A DNA stretch of 8,295 nucleotides, from assembly GCA_045632625.1 (NCBI GenBank), contig JAZQWZ010000072.1, forward strand, positions 1-8,295, written 5' to 3'. Shown here in pieces: positions 1 through 6,755 of this stretch. Below the pieces are notes generated by a model. It searched no databases and was not told the DNA's origin. It saw nothing but the letters and a program-made list of their open reading frames with translations. Source of the stretch: Scatosoma sp045632625. GTDB taxonomy: Bacteria > Bacillota > Clostridia > Christensenellales > Borkfalkiaceae. Position 1 is the stretch's first letter, and every line of letters begins with the position of its first letter. A program made the translations under genes and the position numbers.

Positions 1-333
1 CAAACGCTGGCAGGATTTATCGAAGAAATGTCCAAGGAAGAACGAAAGGCGTTTATCTTGCAATTAGAAGAAGAATGCTTACAGGCGGACGTGGCGTATA
101 TTCGCGAAAGCCTTGACGACGAATGCGAAAGCATCGTGCGATTGCTGTTTGCGTCCAAGGCAAACACAGTGATTATTCCTATGCAGGACGTTTTATGTAT
201 GGGCGAAGAAGCGCGCATGAATGCGCCCGCCACCGTTTCAGGCGGTAACTGGACGTTCCGCTTTATCGAGCGTGATTTAAAAAATAGAAAAGCGGCTTGG
301 CTGAATAGTCTAACGCAAGAATATCAAAGATAA
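1..333 (+). CDS. malQ: 4-alpha-glucanotransferase (amylomaltase), C-terminal fragment
   Basis: The reading frame is open from the first base, so the gene begins before the window; 110 C-terminal residues and a TAA stop are visible. The protein is a cytoplasmic GH77 enzyme that transfers alpha-1,4-glucan segments between maltodextrins and releases glucose. The diagnostic part is the family's C-terminal block, here IPMQDVLCMGEEARMNAPAT followed by a GGNWTFRF segment, which matches the usual QDVLGLGEEARMNxPGT...NWxWR pattern. A Cys-Met replaces the more usual Gly-Leu after QDVL, which looks like ordinary variation. The catalytic residues lie upstream and cannot be inspected. The neighbours downstream form a maltodextrin importer, which fits a role in processing imported malto-oligosaccharides. 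A hairpin terminator follows directly, so the transporter genes are probably a separate transcription unit or depend on read-through. Confidence 0.93.
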   Translation, partial: QTLAGFIEEMSKEERKAFILQLEEECLQADVAYIRESLDDECESIVRLLFASKANTVIIPMQDVLCMGEEARMNAPATVSGGNWTFRFIERDLKNRKAAWLNSLTQEYQR

Positions 334-336
334 ACG

Positions 337-365
337 AAAACCACGGTAAAAGCCGTGGTTTTTTT
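337..365 (+). terminator. Intrinsic terminator after malQ
   Basis: A perfect 10-bp stem pairs AAAACCACGG (337-346) with CCGTGGTTTT (353-362) around the six-base loop TAAAAG, and the T-run continues to 365. It starts four bases after the malQ stop codon. The A-run on the left arm gives some termination capacity on the minus strand too, but no minus-strand gene reads into it here. Confidence 0.9.
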
Positions 366-408
366 ACGCATAAAAACGATAGTGTAAAACAATACTAATG
401 GGAAAGAA

Positions 409-430
409 CGCTTAAAAAAAGCGAAAGGAG
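409..430 (+). promoter_or_regulatory. malE leader: ribosome binding site with a small adjoining hairpin
   Basis: AAAGGAG (424-430) is the Shine-Dalgarno site. It lies 11 bases before the ATG at 442 and 4 bases before an earlier ATG at 435. That earlier ATG opens only a seven-codon frame (435-458), so the 442 start, which leads into a lipoprotein signal peptide, is preferred. Just upstream, CGCTT (409-413) and AAGCG (419-423) can pair around five A's, next to the ribosome binding site. The stem is only 5 bp and its effect is uncertain. No convincing -35/-10 pair or cre-type operator was found between the malQ terminator and this site. Confidence 0.55.
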
Positions 431-441
431 CGAAATGAAAA

Positions 442-1698
442 ATGAAAAAGATTTATAAAATTTCCTGCGCGGCGCTTGCTTGCGGTTTAGGAATAGGGAT
501 GATCGGTTGTTCGGGGAAAAAGGACGATGCTATTAAGCTGACCGTATGGGTATCGGAAGCGGAAAAGGCGTTCGTGCAACAAGCTGCGGATGCCTTTCAA
601 AAGAAAAATCCCGATAAGAAATATAAAATCACCATTGATATGCAAGGGGTAAACGACGTGGCGACGCGCGTGCTGAAAGACGTGGAAAACGCGGCGGATA
701 TTTATTCTTGTTCTAACGATCAACTTTCCCAGCTTGTCAACGGTGACGCGCTGGCGCAAATTTCGGGGGATAGACTGACGCGTATGCAGCAGGCTAACGC
801 CGAAGAAGCAGTGCAGGCGGTGACGTTGAAAAAAGGCGATAAACAAGGTGTGTACGGCTTGCCGTATACGGACAATACTTTTTTCTTGTATTACAATAAA
901 TCGGTACTGACGGAAACGGACGTGCAAAGTATCGATGGTATTTTATCAAAATGTGAAAACGGCAAGCAATTCGCCTTTCCTATGCGCGACGGCTGGTACA
1001 CTACGTCTTTCTATTTTGGTAAAGATTTAGGCTATCAAGTGGAATACGACGAAAATTTAGGCGAAAGCAAAATTACGTGTGATTTTGATAACGATACGGG
1101 GGTAGCCGTTACGCAAGCTATGTGGGATTTGGTAAAAGATAACCGTGTGAAAGCGGACGCGGACGATAGCAAAATTATTGCAGGCTTTAACGACGGCTCT
1201 ATCGTGGCGGCAGTTTCGGGTATATGGAACAAAACGTCGATAGAAAATTATCTCAAAGACAACTTTGCGGCGGCAAAATTGCCCACGTATACCTTTAAAA
1301 AGGGTACGGAACAAGCCGAACAAGTACAGCTTACGGCTTTTGCGGGTTATAAATTATACGGCGTAAACAACTATTCTAAAAACAAAACGGACGCGTTGGA
1401 TTTTGCAGAATTTTTGACGAATACGGAAAACCAAGTGAAATATTTTGAACTGCGCGGCTATGTGCCTACTGACAAAACGGCAAGACAAAACGAAAAAGTG
1501 CAATCGGATATTTGCGCAAAAGCAATTACCGCGCAGCTTGCCTATTCTAAAACGCAAATGGGCGTGCCCTCCACACTTTGGCGTCCGATGGAAGGTCTTG
1601 GTGCGGCAATGATTACGGGTATCAACAGCGGCAGTTTTAACGCGGCGGAGCAAATCAAAGCGTGTGTTGCTGCGATTGAGAAAAACGCCGATAAATAA
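442..1698 (+). CDS. malE: Maltodextrin-type ABC transporter substrate-binding lipoprotein
   Basis: This is a 418-residue extracellular solute-binding protein of the family 1 (MalE/MalX) type, expected to capture malto-oligosaccharides outside the membrane and hand them to the two permeases downstream. The N-terminus is a lipoprotein signal: MKK, a hydrophobic stretch, then Met-Ile-Gly-Cys with Cys23 as the probable lipid-anchored residue. A Gly/Ser/Lys/Asp-rich linker follows. The mature part opens with the typical strand LTVWVSEAE, and later carries GLPYTDNTFFLYYNKSVL (about residues 139-156), where family members have the hinge-region Y-N-K motif. Another typical block is LTAFAGYKLYGVNNYSKN (about 298-315). 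The length is normal for the family. It lies 31 bases before the malF-like gene and follows malQ, which supports a maltodextrin ligand. Other alpha-glucosides or oligosaccharides remain possible, because ligand specificity in this family is not readable from sequence alone. Confidence 0.88.
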   Translation: MKKIYKISCAALACGLGIGMIGCSGKKDDAIKLTVWVSEAEKAFVQQAADAFQKKNPDKKYKITIDMQGVNDVATRVLKDVENAADIYSCSNDQLSQLVNGDALAQISGDRLTRMQQANAEEAVQAVTLKKGDKQGVYGLPYTDNTFFLYYNKSVLTETDVQSIDGILSKCENGKQFAFPMRDGWYTTSFYFGKDLGYQVEYDENLGESKITCDFDNDTGVAVTQAMWDLVKDNRVKADADDSKIIAGFNDGSIVAAVSGIWNKTSIENYLKDNFAAAKLPTYTFKKGTEQAEQVQLTAFAGYKLYGVNNYSKNKTDALDFAEFLTNTENQVKYFELRGYVPTDKTARQNEKVQSDICAKAITAQLAYSKTQMGVPSTLWRPMEGLGAAMITGINSGSFNAAEQIKACVAAIEKNADK

Positions 1699-1714
1699 TA
1701 GAAACACTTAAAGG

Positions 1715-1723
1715 AAAGGGGAG
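1715..1723 (+). promoter_or_regulatory. Strong ribosome binding site for malF
   Basis: AAAGGGGAG lies six bases before the ATG at 1730. This places the start there and supports translation of malF from the same transcript as malE. Confidence 0.75.
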
Positions 1724-1729
1724 TAAAGC

Positions 1730-3130
1730 ATGGCGAACTGTAAAACGAAAAATGCGAAAACAATAAACGGACGGCAAGGTGTATTGCAAGCATTTCGATA
1801 CGGTTCGGTATATACTAAGCTCTCCTTTTTCTTTATGGGGTTTGGGCAAATTGCGCGCGGACAAATTGTCAAAGGTATCGCATATATGCTTTTGCAGTCG
1901 GCGTTCGTCTTTTTTATGGCGGTGTTCGGCTGGCGGTATATCACGCATTTATTTTCGGGCGATTTAGGCAGTAGGCTTTCGGGTGAAGTATGGAACGAAC
2001 AACTGCAAATATTCGAAAAGGTAAAGGGCGATAACAGCTTTTTAATTTTGCTTTACGGCGTAATCGCCTTGGTGGTATGCGTATTGTTTTTCATAACGTG
2101 GGCGCAAAACGCGCGCGGTAATTATCAAAACGATTTACGCATAAAAAACGGTGAAAAAATAGCGACCTTTCAAGACGATATACACGCGCTTTTGCATGAA
2201 AAATTTTATTTACCTTTACTATTGCCGCCGTTGTTTGGGTTGTTACTATTTACAGTGCTTCCCCTTGTATTTATGGTGTTGATAGCGTTTACCAACTACG
2301 ATTATGCGCATATGCCCCCTGGAAAACTATTCGACTGGGTGGGGCTTGACAATTTTCGTGCGTTGTTTTCGCTGGGCGGCGCAGGGTTTGCAATGGTGTT
2401 CGTGCGCGTACTTGTTTGGACGTTCGTTTGGGCGTTTTTTGCGACGTTTACCAACTATTTCTTAGGGCTTTTAATTGCGCTGCTTATTAATAAAAAAGGC
2501 ATACGCCTAAAAACGCTTTGGCGCACGCTTTTTGTGGTTGCAATCGCCGTGCCGCAGTTCGTAACGTTGCTCTTGATGCAAAAAATTCTTGATGTTGACG
2601 GCATTCTAAACAAATTGATGGGTACGCATATTTTATGGCTTGCCGACCAACGGTATTTAGCGCTTTTGCCACGCGTGATGATTATTCTCGTAAATATCTG
2701 GATAGGCGTACCATATACGCTTTTGATGTGCTCGGGCATTCTTATGAACGTCCCCAAGGACTACTACGAAGCGGCGAAAATCGACGGGGCTTCGCCCGTG
2801 CGTGCGTTTTTCCACGTTACGCTTCCGTATATGCTGCACGTCACTACGCCGTATTTAATTACGCAGTTTGTCGGCAATATCAACAATTTCAACGTCATTT
2901 GGCTGCTTTCGGGCGGCGGTCCTGTTGATAACGTGCATTACGGCGGCGGCTCGCAAGCGCAATCGACGGATTTGCTGGTTACGTGGCTGTACCGCCTAAC
3001 CACCGACCAAAATCCCAGATATAACGTGGCGTCGGTAATCGGTATCGTCATATTTATCATCAGTGCGGTAATGTCGCTTATCACGTACAGTAAAACGTCT
3101 GCTGCAAAAGAGGAGGGCGCGTTTCAATGA
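1730..3130 (+). CDS. malF: Maltodextrin ABC transporter permease, MalF-type with N-terminal membrane extension
   Basis: This 466-residue inner-membrane subunit forms half of the transport channel with the MalG-like protein. The binding-protein-dependent permease core occupies about residues 163-455. It contains the EAA loop at 347-366 (EAAKIDGASPVRAFFHVTLP), the cytoplasmic site that contacts the ATPase. It also has the MalF-specific block SGGGP at 394-398 and a STDLLVTWLYRLT segment at 412-424. Before the core lies an extra membrane module with two segments (about 47-67 and 103-123) and the motif FMGFGQIARGQIVKG (35-49), a known feature of Bacillota MalF/MalC proteins. The large external P2 domain of enteric MalF is absent: only about 35 residues separate the third and fourth hydrophobic segments. 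The TGA stop overlaps the malG start (ATGA), so the two are translationally coupled. Confidence 0.9.
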   Translation: MANCKTKNAKTINGRQGVLQAFRYGSVYTKLSFFFMGFGQIARGQIVKGIAYMLLQSAFVFFMAVFGWRYITHLFSGDLGSRLSGEVWNEQLQIFEKVKGDNSFLILLYGVIALVVCVLFFITWAQNARGNYQNDLRIKNGEKIATFQDDIHALLHEKFYLPLLLPPLFGLLLFTVLPLVFMVLIAFTNYDYAHMPPGKLFDWVGLDNFRALFSLGGAGFAMVFVRVLVWTFVWAFFATFTNYFLGLLIALLINKKGIRLKTLWRTLFVVAIAVPQFVTLLLMQKILDVDGILNKLMGTHILWLADQRYLALLPRVMIILVNIWIGVPYTLLMCSGILMNVPKDYYEAAKIDGASPVRAFFHVTLPYMLHVTTPYLITQFVGNINNFNVIWLLSGGGPVDNVHYGGGSQAQSTDLLVTWLYRLTTDQNPRYNVASVIGIVIFIISAVMSLITYSKTSAAKEEGAFQ

Positions 3131-3990
3131 GTATAAAAACAAGCGGATTTACCCGAAAAAGAATATCTAACGTGCTTACCTACGCCGTACTTTTAGCGCT
3201 TGGCGTGCTTTGGGTGCTTCCCATTGCGTATTTGGTATATACGGCGTTTCGGGAAAGTCCGTCTACGGGGATTATCAATACGCTTTTGCCTGATAATTTG
3301 CAGTTGGGCTTTGGTAATTTCAAAACCCTGTTTTTAGATACGATGTTTCCCCGTTGGCTGTGGAATACGATACTGGTAGCAACCTGCTCGTGCGCGCTGA
3401 CAACGTTGTTTATTTTAATGGTGAGCTATGCGCTTTCGCGTATGCGTTTTAAATGGCGCAAACCGCTTGTAAACGTGTTGTTGGTGCTAGGCATGTTCCC
3501 TGGGTTTATGAGTATGATTGCCATCTATTTCATCTTAAAAGCAATGGGACTTACCAACTCCTTACTGGCGCTAATTTTGGTGTATTCGGGAGGGGCAGCG
3601 TTATCGTATTATATATGCAAGGGCTTTTTCGATACCGTGCCAAGAGCGTTGGAAGAAGCGGCTTGGTTAGACGGAGCCAATCAACCAACTATTTTTTGGA
3701 AAATTATTTTGCCTATGGCAAAACCTATCATCGTGTACACGGTGCTCACGTCTTTTATTTCCCCTTGGTGCGATTTTATTTTCGTCAACACCATCATTAG
3801 TGATAGGGAACTGTATACGGTAGCCTTAGGACTTTATAAAATGATTAATGCTGAGCGTAACAGCTTTAACGACAATTTTACCGTTTTTTGTGCGGGTGCG
3901 TTCGTAGTGGGCGGTATTATCGTGTCGTTGTTTATGAGTATGCAACGCTACTACGTCGAAGGCGTAACGGGCGGTGCGGTAAAAGGATAG
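3127..3990 (+). CDS. malG: Maltodextrin ABC transporter permease, MalG-type
   Basis: This 287-residue membrane protein is the partner permease of the MalF-like subunit. It has a hydrophobic first helix (about 17-40) and several further segments. The EAA loop at 177-196 (EAAWLDGANQPTIFWKIILP) docks with the nucleotide-binding subunit. The C-terminal ending, RYYVEGVTGGAVKG, is characteristic of MalG and its relatives, whose tail reaches toward the substrate or ATPase. The start is set by AGGAGG at 3111-3116, ten bases upstream, and by the four-base ATGA overlap with malF. It is the last gene of the unit and is followed by a hairpin terminator. No malK-like gene follows, so the complex must use an ATPase encoded elsewhere. 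Confidence 0.92.
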   Translation: MSIKTSGFTRKRISNVLTYAVLLALGVLWVLPIAYLVYTAFRESPSTGIINTLLPDNLQLGFGNFKTLFLDTMFPRWLWNTILVATCSCALTTLFILMVSYALSRMRFKWRKPLVNVLLVLGMFPGFMSMIAIYFILKAMGLTNSLLALILVYSGGAALSYYICKGFFDTVPRALEEAAWLDGANQPTIFWKIILPMAKPIIVYTVLTSFISPWCDFIFVNTIISDRELYTVALGLYKMINAERNSFNDNFTVFCAGAFVVGGIIVSLFMSMQRYYVEGVTGGAVKG

Positions 3991-3998
3991 TCATTGTG

Positions 3999-4027
3999 AA
4001 AAAACCTGCCGTTTGGGCAGGTTTTTT
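3999..4027. terminator. Bidirectional intrinsic terminator between convergent ABC operons
   Basis: CCTGCC (4005-4010) pairs with GGCAGG (4016-4021) around a five-base loop, flanked by six A's on the left and six T's on the right. The hairpin therefore ends with a U-run when read from either strand. It starts nine bases after the malG stop and ends three bases before the permease stop codon of the minus-strand operon, so it should serve both. Confidence 0.93.
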
Positions 4028-4029
4028 AC

Positions 4030-4836
4030 TTATTTACTGTTTTTGATAACTATTTTTTCCAAGGTAGCGACAAGTGCGTACATAATGGCGGCAAGTATGC
4101 AAAGGATAAACACTGCGCTCATAACCAAATCCAGTTTAAACACCTGACCGCCGTAAACGATTAAGTACCCGATGCCCGCTTTGGAAACGATATATTCGCC
4201 CATAATCGAGCCGATCCATGCCATGCCTACGTTGATTTTCAGCATGGAGATAAAGTTGGGCAGTGACGAAGGAATTACCAGTTTGGTTAAAATTTGCCAC
4301 TTGCTTGCGCCCATGGATTTGAGCAATAAAATTTTATTTTCATCCGTTGCCATAAATCCGTTTAACATATTCAAAATAGCAACGATTAAACCGATTAAAA
4401 TCGTCATAAACACGATAGCTTTGCTGCCCGTGCCAAACCAAATGATAATCAAAGGTCCAAGCGCAATTTTCGGCAGTGCGTTGAGTACCACGAAATAGGG
4501 CTCGGAAACGCGACGGAACGCTTCGCTCCACCAAAGCAGCAAGGCAATGGAATACCCAAGCGCCACGGCGATAGCAAACCCTGCAAGCGTTTCCCAAAGG
4601 GTAGTGCCTACGTGGTAAAACAGCGAACCGTCTTTATATAACCCCGCAATGCATTTGACGATACGCGAGGGGGAGCTTGTGATAAAGGGATTTATCCATT
4701 CGAAATAAGCGGAAAGTTCCCAAAAAATTAAAAGCAAAGCAAGCAGAGAAAACCGCACGGCGTTGATAAAGATGTTTTTCCTTTTCAATCCGCTTAAATA
4801 ACGCAGATGATCGGGGGAATGCGTAATGTTCTTCAT
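4030..4836 (-). CDS. ABC transporter permease, NitT/TauT (SsuC/ThiX-like) class
   Basis: This is a 268-residue integral membrane protein with about six hydrophobic segments and the binding-protein-dependent permease signature of the SsuC/TauC/ThiX group. Supporting features are SPSRI at 55-59 after the first helix, LNALPKIALGPLIIIWFG (118-135), and an EAA-type loop MGASKWQILTKLVIPSSLP (175-193) that should contact the ATPase. The start is placed at 4836 rather than at an in-frame ATG at 4854. An AAGGAG site (4845-4850) lies eight bases before the 4836 ATG and would fall inside codons 2-4 of the longer form. The 4836 ATG also makes a classical ATGA overlap with the ATPase stop. It is the third and last gene of the minus-strand operon. 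The substrate is not determined by this subunit. Confidence 0.88.
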   Translation of the reverse strand: MKNITHSPDHLRYLSGLKRKNIFINAVRFSLLALLLIFWELSAYFEWINPFITSSPSRIVKCIAGLYKDGSLFYHVGTTLWETLAGFAIAVALGYSIALLLWWSEAFRRVSEPYFVVLNALPKIALGPLIIIWFGTGSKAIVFMTILIGLIVAILNMLNGFMATDENKILLLKSMGASKWQILTKLVIPSSLPNFISMLKINVGMAWIGSIMGEYIVSKAGIGYLIVYGGQVFKLDLVMSAVFILCILAAIMYALVATLEKIVIKNSK

Positions 4837-5567
4837 GTGTTTAACTCCTTCCAAAGCAATTCAAACCAAGCGGAAAAGCGTTTGTCTTCACGGCGTTTGA
4901 GCGGCTGTTCATCGCCAAATTCCAACGCGTGAGAGGCAATTACTTTTGCGGGGCGTTTGGATAATACAAATACTCTGTCGGCAACGGAAATAGCTTCGCT
5001 GATATCGTGCGTAATGAGCAAAGCCGTTTTCTTTTCACTGCGAATGATATGATACACGTCGTCGCAAACGGATAAACGCGTTTGATAATCAAGTGCGGAA
5101 AACGGTTCGTCAAGGAGCAAAACGTCAGGGTTGACGGCAAGCGTACGGATAAGCGCGGCGCGTTGTCGCATACCGCCCGATAACGCGGAAGGATAATTTT
5201 TTAAAAACTGTTTCAAGCCGTACTTTTCGGCAAGCGCAAGCGCGTTGGCGCGCGTTTCGCTTGTGTTTGTCTTTTTAATCTCTAATGGTAAAAATATATT
5301 TTTCTCAATGCTTCGCCAAGGAAACAGTTCGTCTTTTTGTAACATGTAACCAAACGAACAGCCGTTAGAAATCACTTTGCCTTTGGTAGGCGGCAAAAGT
5401 CCTGCCGCCATAGACAAAAGCGTAGTTTTTCCGCAACCGGACGGACCGATAATCGCCACGAATTCCCGTTCGTACACCGAGAAATTCATATCTTCGACCG
5501 CTACCGTTTCCCCTTGTTTGCTGTGATAGTGCATCGAAACGTTTTCAAAGCGTAAAACTTCTTTCAT
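4833..5567 (-). CDS. ABC transporter ATP-binding protein, NitT/TauT (SsuB/ThiZ-like) class
   Basis: This 244-residue cytoplasmic ATPase powers the importer formed with the adjacent permease. All catalytic motifs are intact: Walker A GPSGCGKTT (41-49), Q-loop Gln77 in YMLQKDELFPW (74-84), signature LSGGMRQR (129-136), Walker B VLLLDEP (149-155) with Glu154, D-loop SALD (157-160) and H-loop His187. The LFPW after the Q-loop and LSGGMRQR signature are typical of the nitrate/sulfonate/taurine group. There is no C-terminal regulatory (TOBE) domain of the kind found in MalK/MsmX, which argues against it serving the neighbouring maltodextrin permeases. An AAGGA site lies six bases upstream of the start. 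The gene overlaps the permease by four bases and follows the binding-protein gene by 37 bases. Confidence 0.93.
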   Translation of the reverse strand: MKEVLRFENVSMHYHSKQGETVAVEDMNFSVYEREFVAIIGPSGCGKTTLLSMAAGLLPPTKGKVISNGCSFGYMLQKDELFPWRSIEKNIFLPLEIKKTNTSETRANALALAEKYGLKQFLKNYPSALSGGMRQRAALIRTLAVNPDVLLLDEPFSALDYQTRLSVCDDVYHIIRSEKKTALLITHDISEAISVADRVFVLSKRPAKVIASHALEFGDEQPLKRREDKRFSAWFELLWKELNT

Positions 5568-5579
5568 TTGTTGTCCTTC

Positions 5580-5599
5580 GGCGGGGTAAAAACACCGCC
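5580..5599 (-). promoter_or_regulatory. Small hairpin between binding-protein and ATPase genes
   Basis: Read on the minus strand, GGCGG and CCGCC form a 5-bp GC stem that extends by two pairs past one mismatch. It lies between the binding-protein stop (5605) and the ATPase ribosome binding site. No T-run follows it, so it is not a full terminator. It could protect the upstream mRNA end or lower ATPase translation, but this is inferred only from position. Confidence 0.4.
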
Positions 5600-5604
5600 T
5601 TTAC

Positions 5605-6618
5605 TTATTGTTGATAAATTTGATTGTATACATCCTGCGCGTAGGTGTTGTTGACAAGCTCCGCCATATTCACGCGGCGCGAAAGCTCGCCTGCGTTGTC
5701 GATAATATCCTGCAAGCGGTTAAAGCTGCTTTCCGTCATCATCAAGTCGGTACGCCAAGCGTCAATCGTGCGGTAACGTTCTACGGACGCAGCAAGCGAC
5801 GTTTCGCTCGTGCCTGCGAAATGGGAAGTGAGATAGGGCGCAACGGTAGCCGACGGCGTTTCGTTGACGTATTTAATTGCTTTCATTACAGCGCGCATAA
5901 AGCCCTTGGCAACGTCTTCGTTTTTATCCAGCCACGAATTTTTTGCGATGAAGCAGGTGTACGGCACTTCGCCCGAAGCTTCGCCGACGGATGCTACTAC
6001 GTAGCCTTTGCCCGCCGCTTCGTATTCGTATGCCACGGGATCGAACATTGTGCAATAATCCGCTGTGCCCGCTTCAAACGCGCTCGTCATAAGGTTAAAC
6101 GCTACGTCGTAATTAAGCGTTACGTCCTTGCCGTCCTGCAAGCCGGTTTGGTTGAGTACGTATTCAAAGGTCATGGCAGGCACGCCGCCTTTACGCCCTG
6201 CAAGAATTTCTTTGCCTTGCAAATCCGTCCATTTAAAGTTGGGTTCGGGTTTTCTCGAAACCAAAAACGAGCCGTCGCGTTTGGTTAATTGACCGATTAC
6301 CGTAGGCACGTCGGTAGACCCACCGATAAGTACGTATAAAGCCGCTTCGGGGCCGCAAAAACCGATATCGGCGTCGCCGGAAAGTACGGCGGACATAACG
6401 TTGTCTGCGCCACCGCCGTTGGTCAACTCAATTTTAATGTTTTCTTCCGCAAAATATCCCAAGCTGTCGGCAAGATATAAAGGTGCATAAAAGATAGAAT
6501 GCGTCACTTCGTTTAAACGAATGGTCGTCGTTTTATCTTTTTCACCGCAAGCGGAAAAGGGGAGCAGGGAAAGACAAGCGGTCAAAACGCCGCAAAGGAA
6601 TTTTTTTGTTTTTTGCAT
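5605..6618 (-). CDS. ABC transporter substrate-binding lipoprotein, NMT1/THI5-like
   Basis: This is a 337-residue solute-binding protein for the second importer. The signal peptide ends in Phe-Ser-Ala-Cys, with Cys24 as the probable lipid attachment site; Phe at position -3 is a slightly unusual lipobox. The mature part opens with IRLNEVTHSIFYAPLYLADS (33-52), then GGGADNVMSAVLSGDADIGF (68-87), both hallmarks of the ThiY/SsuA/TauA-like fold. LTKRDGSFLV (111-120), GRKGGVPAMT (141-150) and SGEVPYTCF (215-223) resemble a clostridial subgroup whose ligand is unassigned. A thiamine precursor such as hydroxymethylpyrimidine is a possible ligand, as are sulfonates or other small nitrogen compounds. 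No thiamine biosynthesis gene or TPP riboswitch is present to decide. GGAG at 6629-6632 lies ten bases before the start. It is the first gene of the minus-strand operon. Confidence 0.87.
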   Translation of the reverse strand: MQKTKKFLCGVLTACLSLLPFSACGEKDKTTTIRLNEVTHSIFYAPLYLADSLGYFAEENIKIELTNGGGADNVMSAVLSGDADIGFCGPEAALYVLIGGSTDVPTVIGQLTKRDGSFLVSRKPEPNFKWTDLQGKEILAGRKGGVPAMTFEYVLNQTGLQDGKDVTLNYDVAFNLMTSAFEAGTADYCTMFDPVAYEYEAAGKGYVVASVGEASGEVPYTCFIAKNSWLDKNEDVAKGFMRAVMKAIKYVNETPSATVAPYLTSHFAGTSETSLAASVERYRTIDAWRTDLMMTESSFNRLQDIIDNAGELSRRVNMAELVNNTYAQDVYNQIYQQ

Positions 6619-6657
6619 GATTGTTTCTCTCCAATATTGAAAAAATTATAATAATAT

Positions 6658-6687
6658 ATCATATGTGTAGGCATTTATAATTGACAA
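6658..6687 (-). promoter_or_regulatory. Predicted sigma-A promoter of the minus-strand ABC operon
   Basis: On the minus strand, TTGTCA (6687-6682, five of six consensus bases) is followed after 18 bases by TATGAT (6663-6658, five of six). Transcription would begin near 6651, leaving a leader of about 30 bases before the binding-protein ATG at 6618. This is too short for a riboswitch. An additional TATAAT at 6650-6645 lacks a good -35 box. Confidence 0.65.
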
Positions 6688-6709
6688 TAGGCGGCAAAAG
6701 TATTATAAT
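6681..6709 (+). promoter_or_regulatory. Perfect-consensus sigma-A promoter of valS
   Basis: TTGACA (6681-6686) and TATAAT (6704-6709) match consensus fully and are separated by the optimal 17 bases. Transcription should start near 6716, about 40 bases before the valS ATG. Its -35 box coincides with that of the opposing promoter. Confidence 0.9.
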
Positions 6710-6755
6710 AAATAGACTGCATAAAAAAGACGAAACGTCAGGAGTATAAAAAATT

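Noticed and set aside
366..423. Possible catabolite-repression (cre) or MalR-type operator and a promoter before malE
   Set aside because: The stretch around 398-415 has only a loose resemblance to cre and no proper palindrome with a central CG. The best -10-like sequences (near 391-398) have no recognisable -35 box at 16-18 bases, so no promoter or operator is claimed.
487..927. Antisense 146-codon frame within malE
   Set aside because: It is a shadow of the lipoprotein gene, with no start signal or protein family features.
5608..6288. Long 226-codon open frame on the plus strand opposite the binding-protein gene
   Set aside because: It is antisense to a clearly recognised lipoprotein gene, has no ribosome binding site of note, and its translation is rich in Arg, Phe, Val and His without any domain, as expected of a shadow frame.
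6619..6755. TPP or other riboswitch upstream of the NMT1/THI5-like binding protein
   Set aside because: The whole intergenic region is 137 bases, AT-rich and occupied by two opposing promoters. The predicted leader is about 30 bases and no conserved TPP-box sequence is visible.
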